From NCBI GenBank assembly GCA_029266815.1, contig JAQSWC010000129.1:1-7507 (forward strand): 7,507 nucleotides of DNA, given 5' to 3'. A program made the position numbers and the translations under genes. This stretch comes from Paucimonas sp. Its GTDB lineage: Bacteria > Pseudomonadota > Gammaproteobacteria > Burkholderiales > Burkholderiaceae_D. The notes beneath the pieces were generated by a model. It did not search any database, was not told where the DNA came from, and saw nothing but the letters and a program-made list of their open reading frames with translations. Below are positions 7,485 through 7,507 of this stretch, in pieces; position 1 is the stretch's first letter, and the number at the start of each line of letters is the position of its first letter.

Positions 7485-7507
7485 AATCGGCTAATTATTT
7501 ATCCGGA

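Noticed and set aside
1..7507. CRISPR arrays, tRNA or rRNA genes, insertion sequences
   Set aside because: No regularly spaced repeats, no tRNA-like or rRNA-like stretches, and no transposase or terminal inverted repeats were seen on either strand.

Overview
The window looks like part of a Gram-negative chromosome. An outer-membrane TolC-type protein, an inner-membrane RND pump and a lipoprotein adaptor together require a double membrane. GC-rich third positions in the pump genes and the overall protein style suggest a proteobacterium, perhaps a betaproteobacterium, but the exact group is a guess.

Layout. (1) Positions 1-653, plus strand: the C-terminal part of a family 2 glycosyltransferase, cut by the window edge. 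(2) Positions 762-1485, minus strand: an Sfp-type 4'-phosphopantetheinyl transferase gene convergent with the glycosyltransferase. It reads as two pieces in different frames, with a break near 1310-1325, so as written it is a pseudogene or carries a sequence error. (3) Positions 1486-1771: an AT-rich divergent intergenic region. It holds a near-perfect 17-bp direct repeat, a good sigma70-like promoter and a leader with an 8-bp inverted repeat. (4) Positions 1772-7426, plus strand: a complete tripartite efflux operon, in the order adaptor lipoprotein, RND pump, TolC-like outer-membrane channel. (5) Positions 7427-7507: a short non-coding tail with at best a weak hairpin.

How the genes work together. 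The adaptor, pump and channel should assemble into one envelope-spanning, proton-driven exporter. All three are full length with the expected key residues, and their tight spacing (2 nt, then 43 nt) argues for one transcript. No regulator gene lies in the window. The glycosyltransferase and phosphopantetheinyl transferase hint that the left flank belongs to a polysaccharide, glycolipid or polyketide/peptide biosynthetic locus, which the pump could serve, but the window alone cannot show this.

I did not find evidence of an undescribed system. The points most worth following are the broken phosphopantetheinyl transferase and the paired repeats and leader hairpin in front of the efflux operon.
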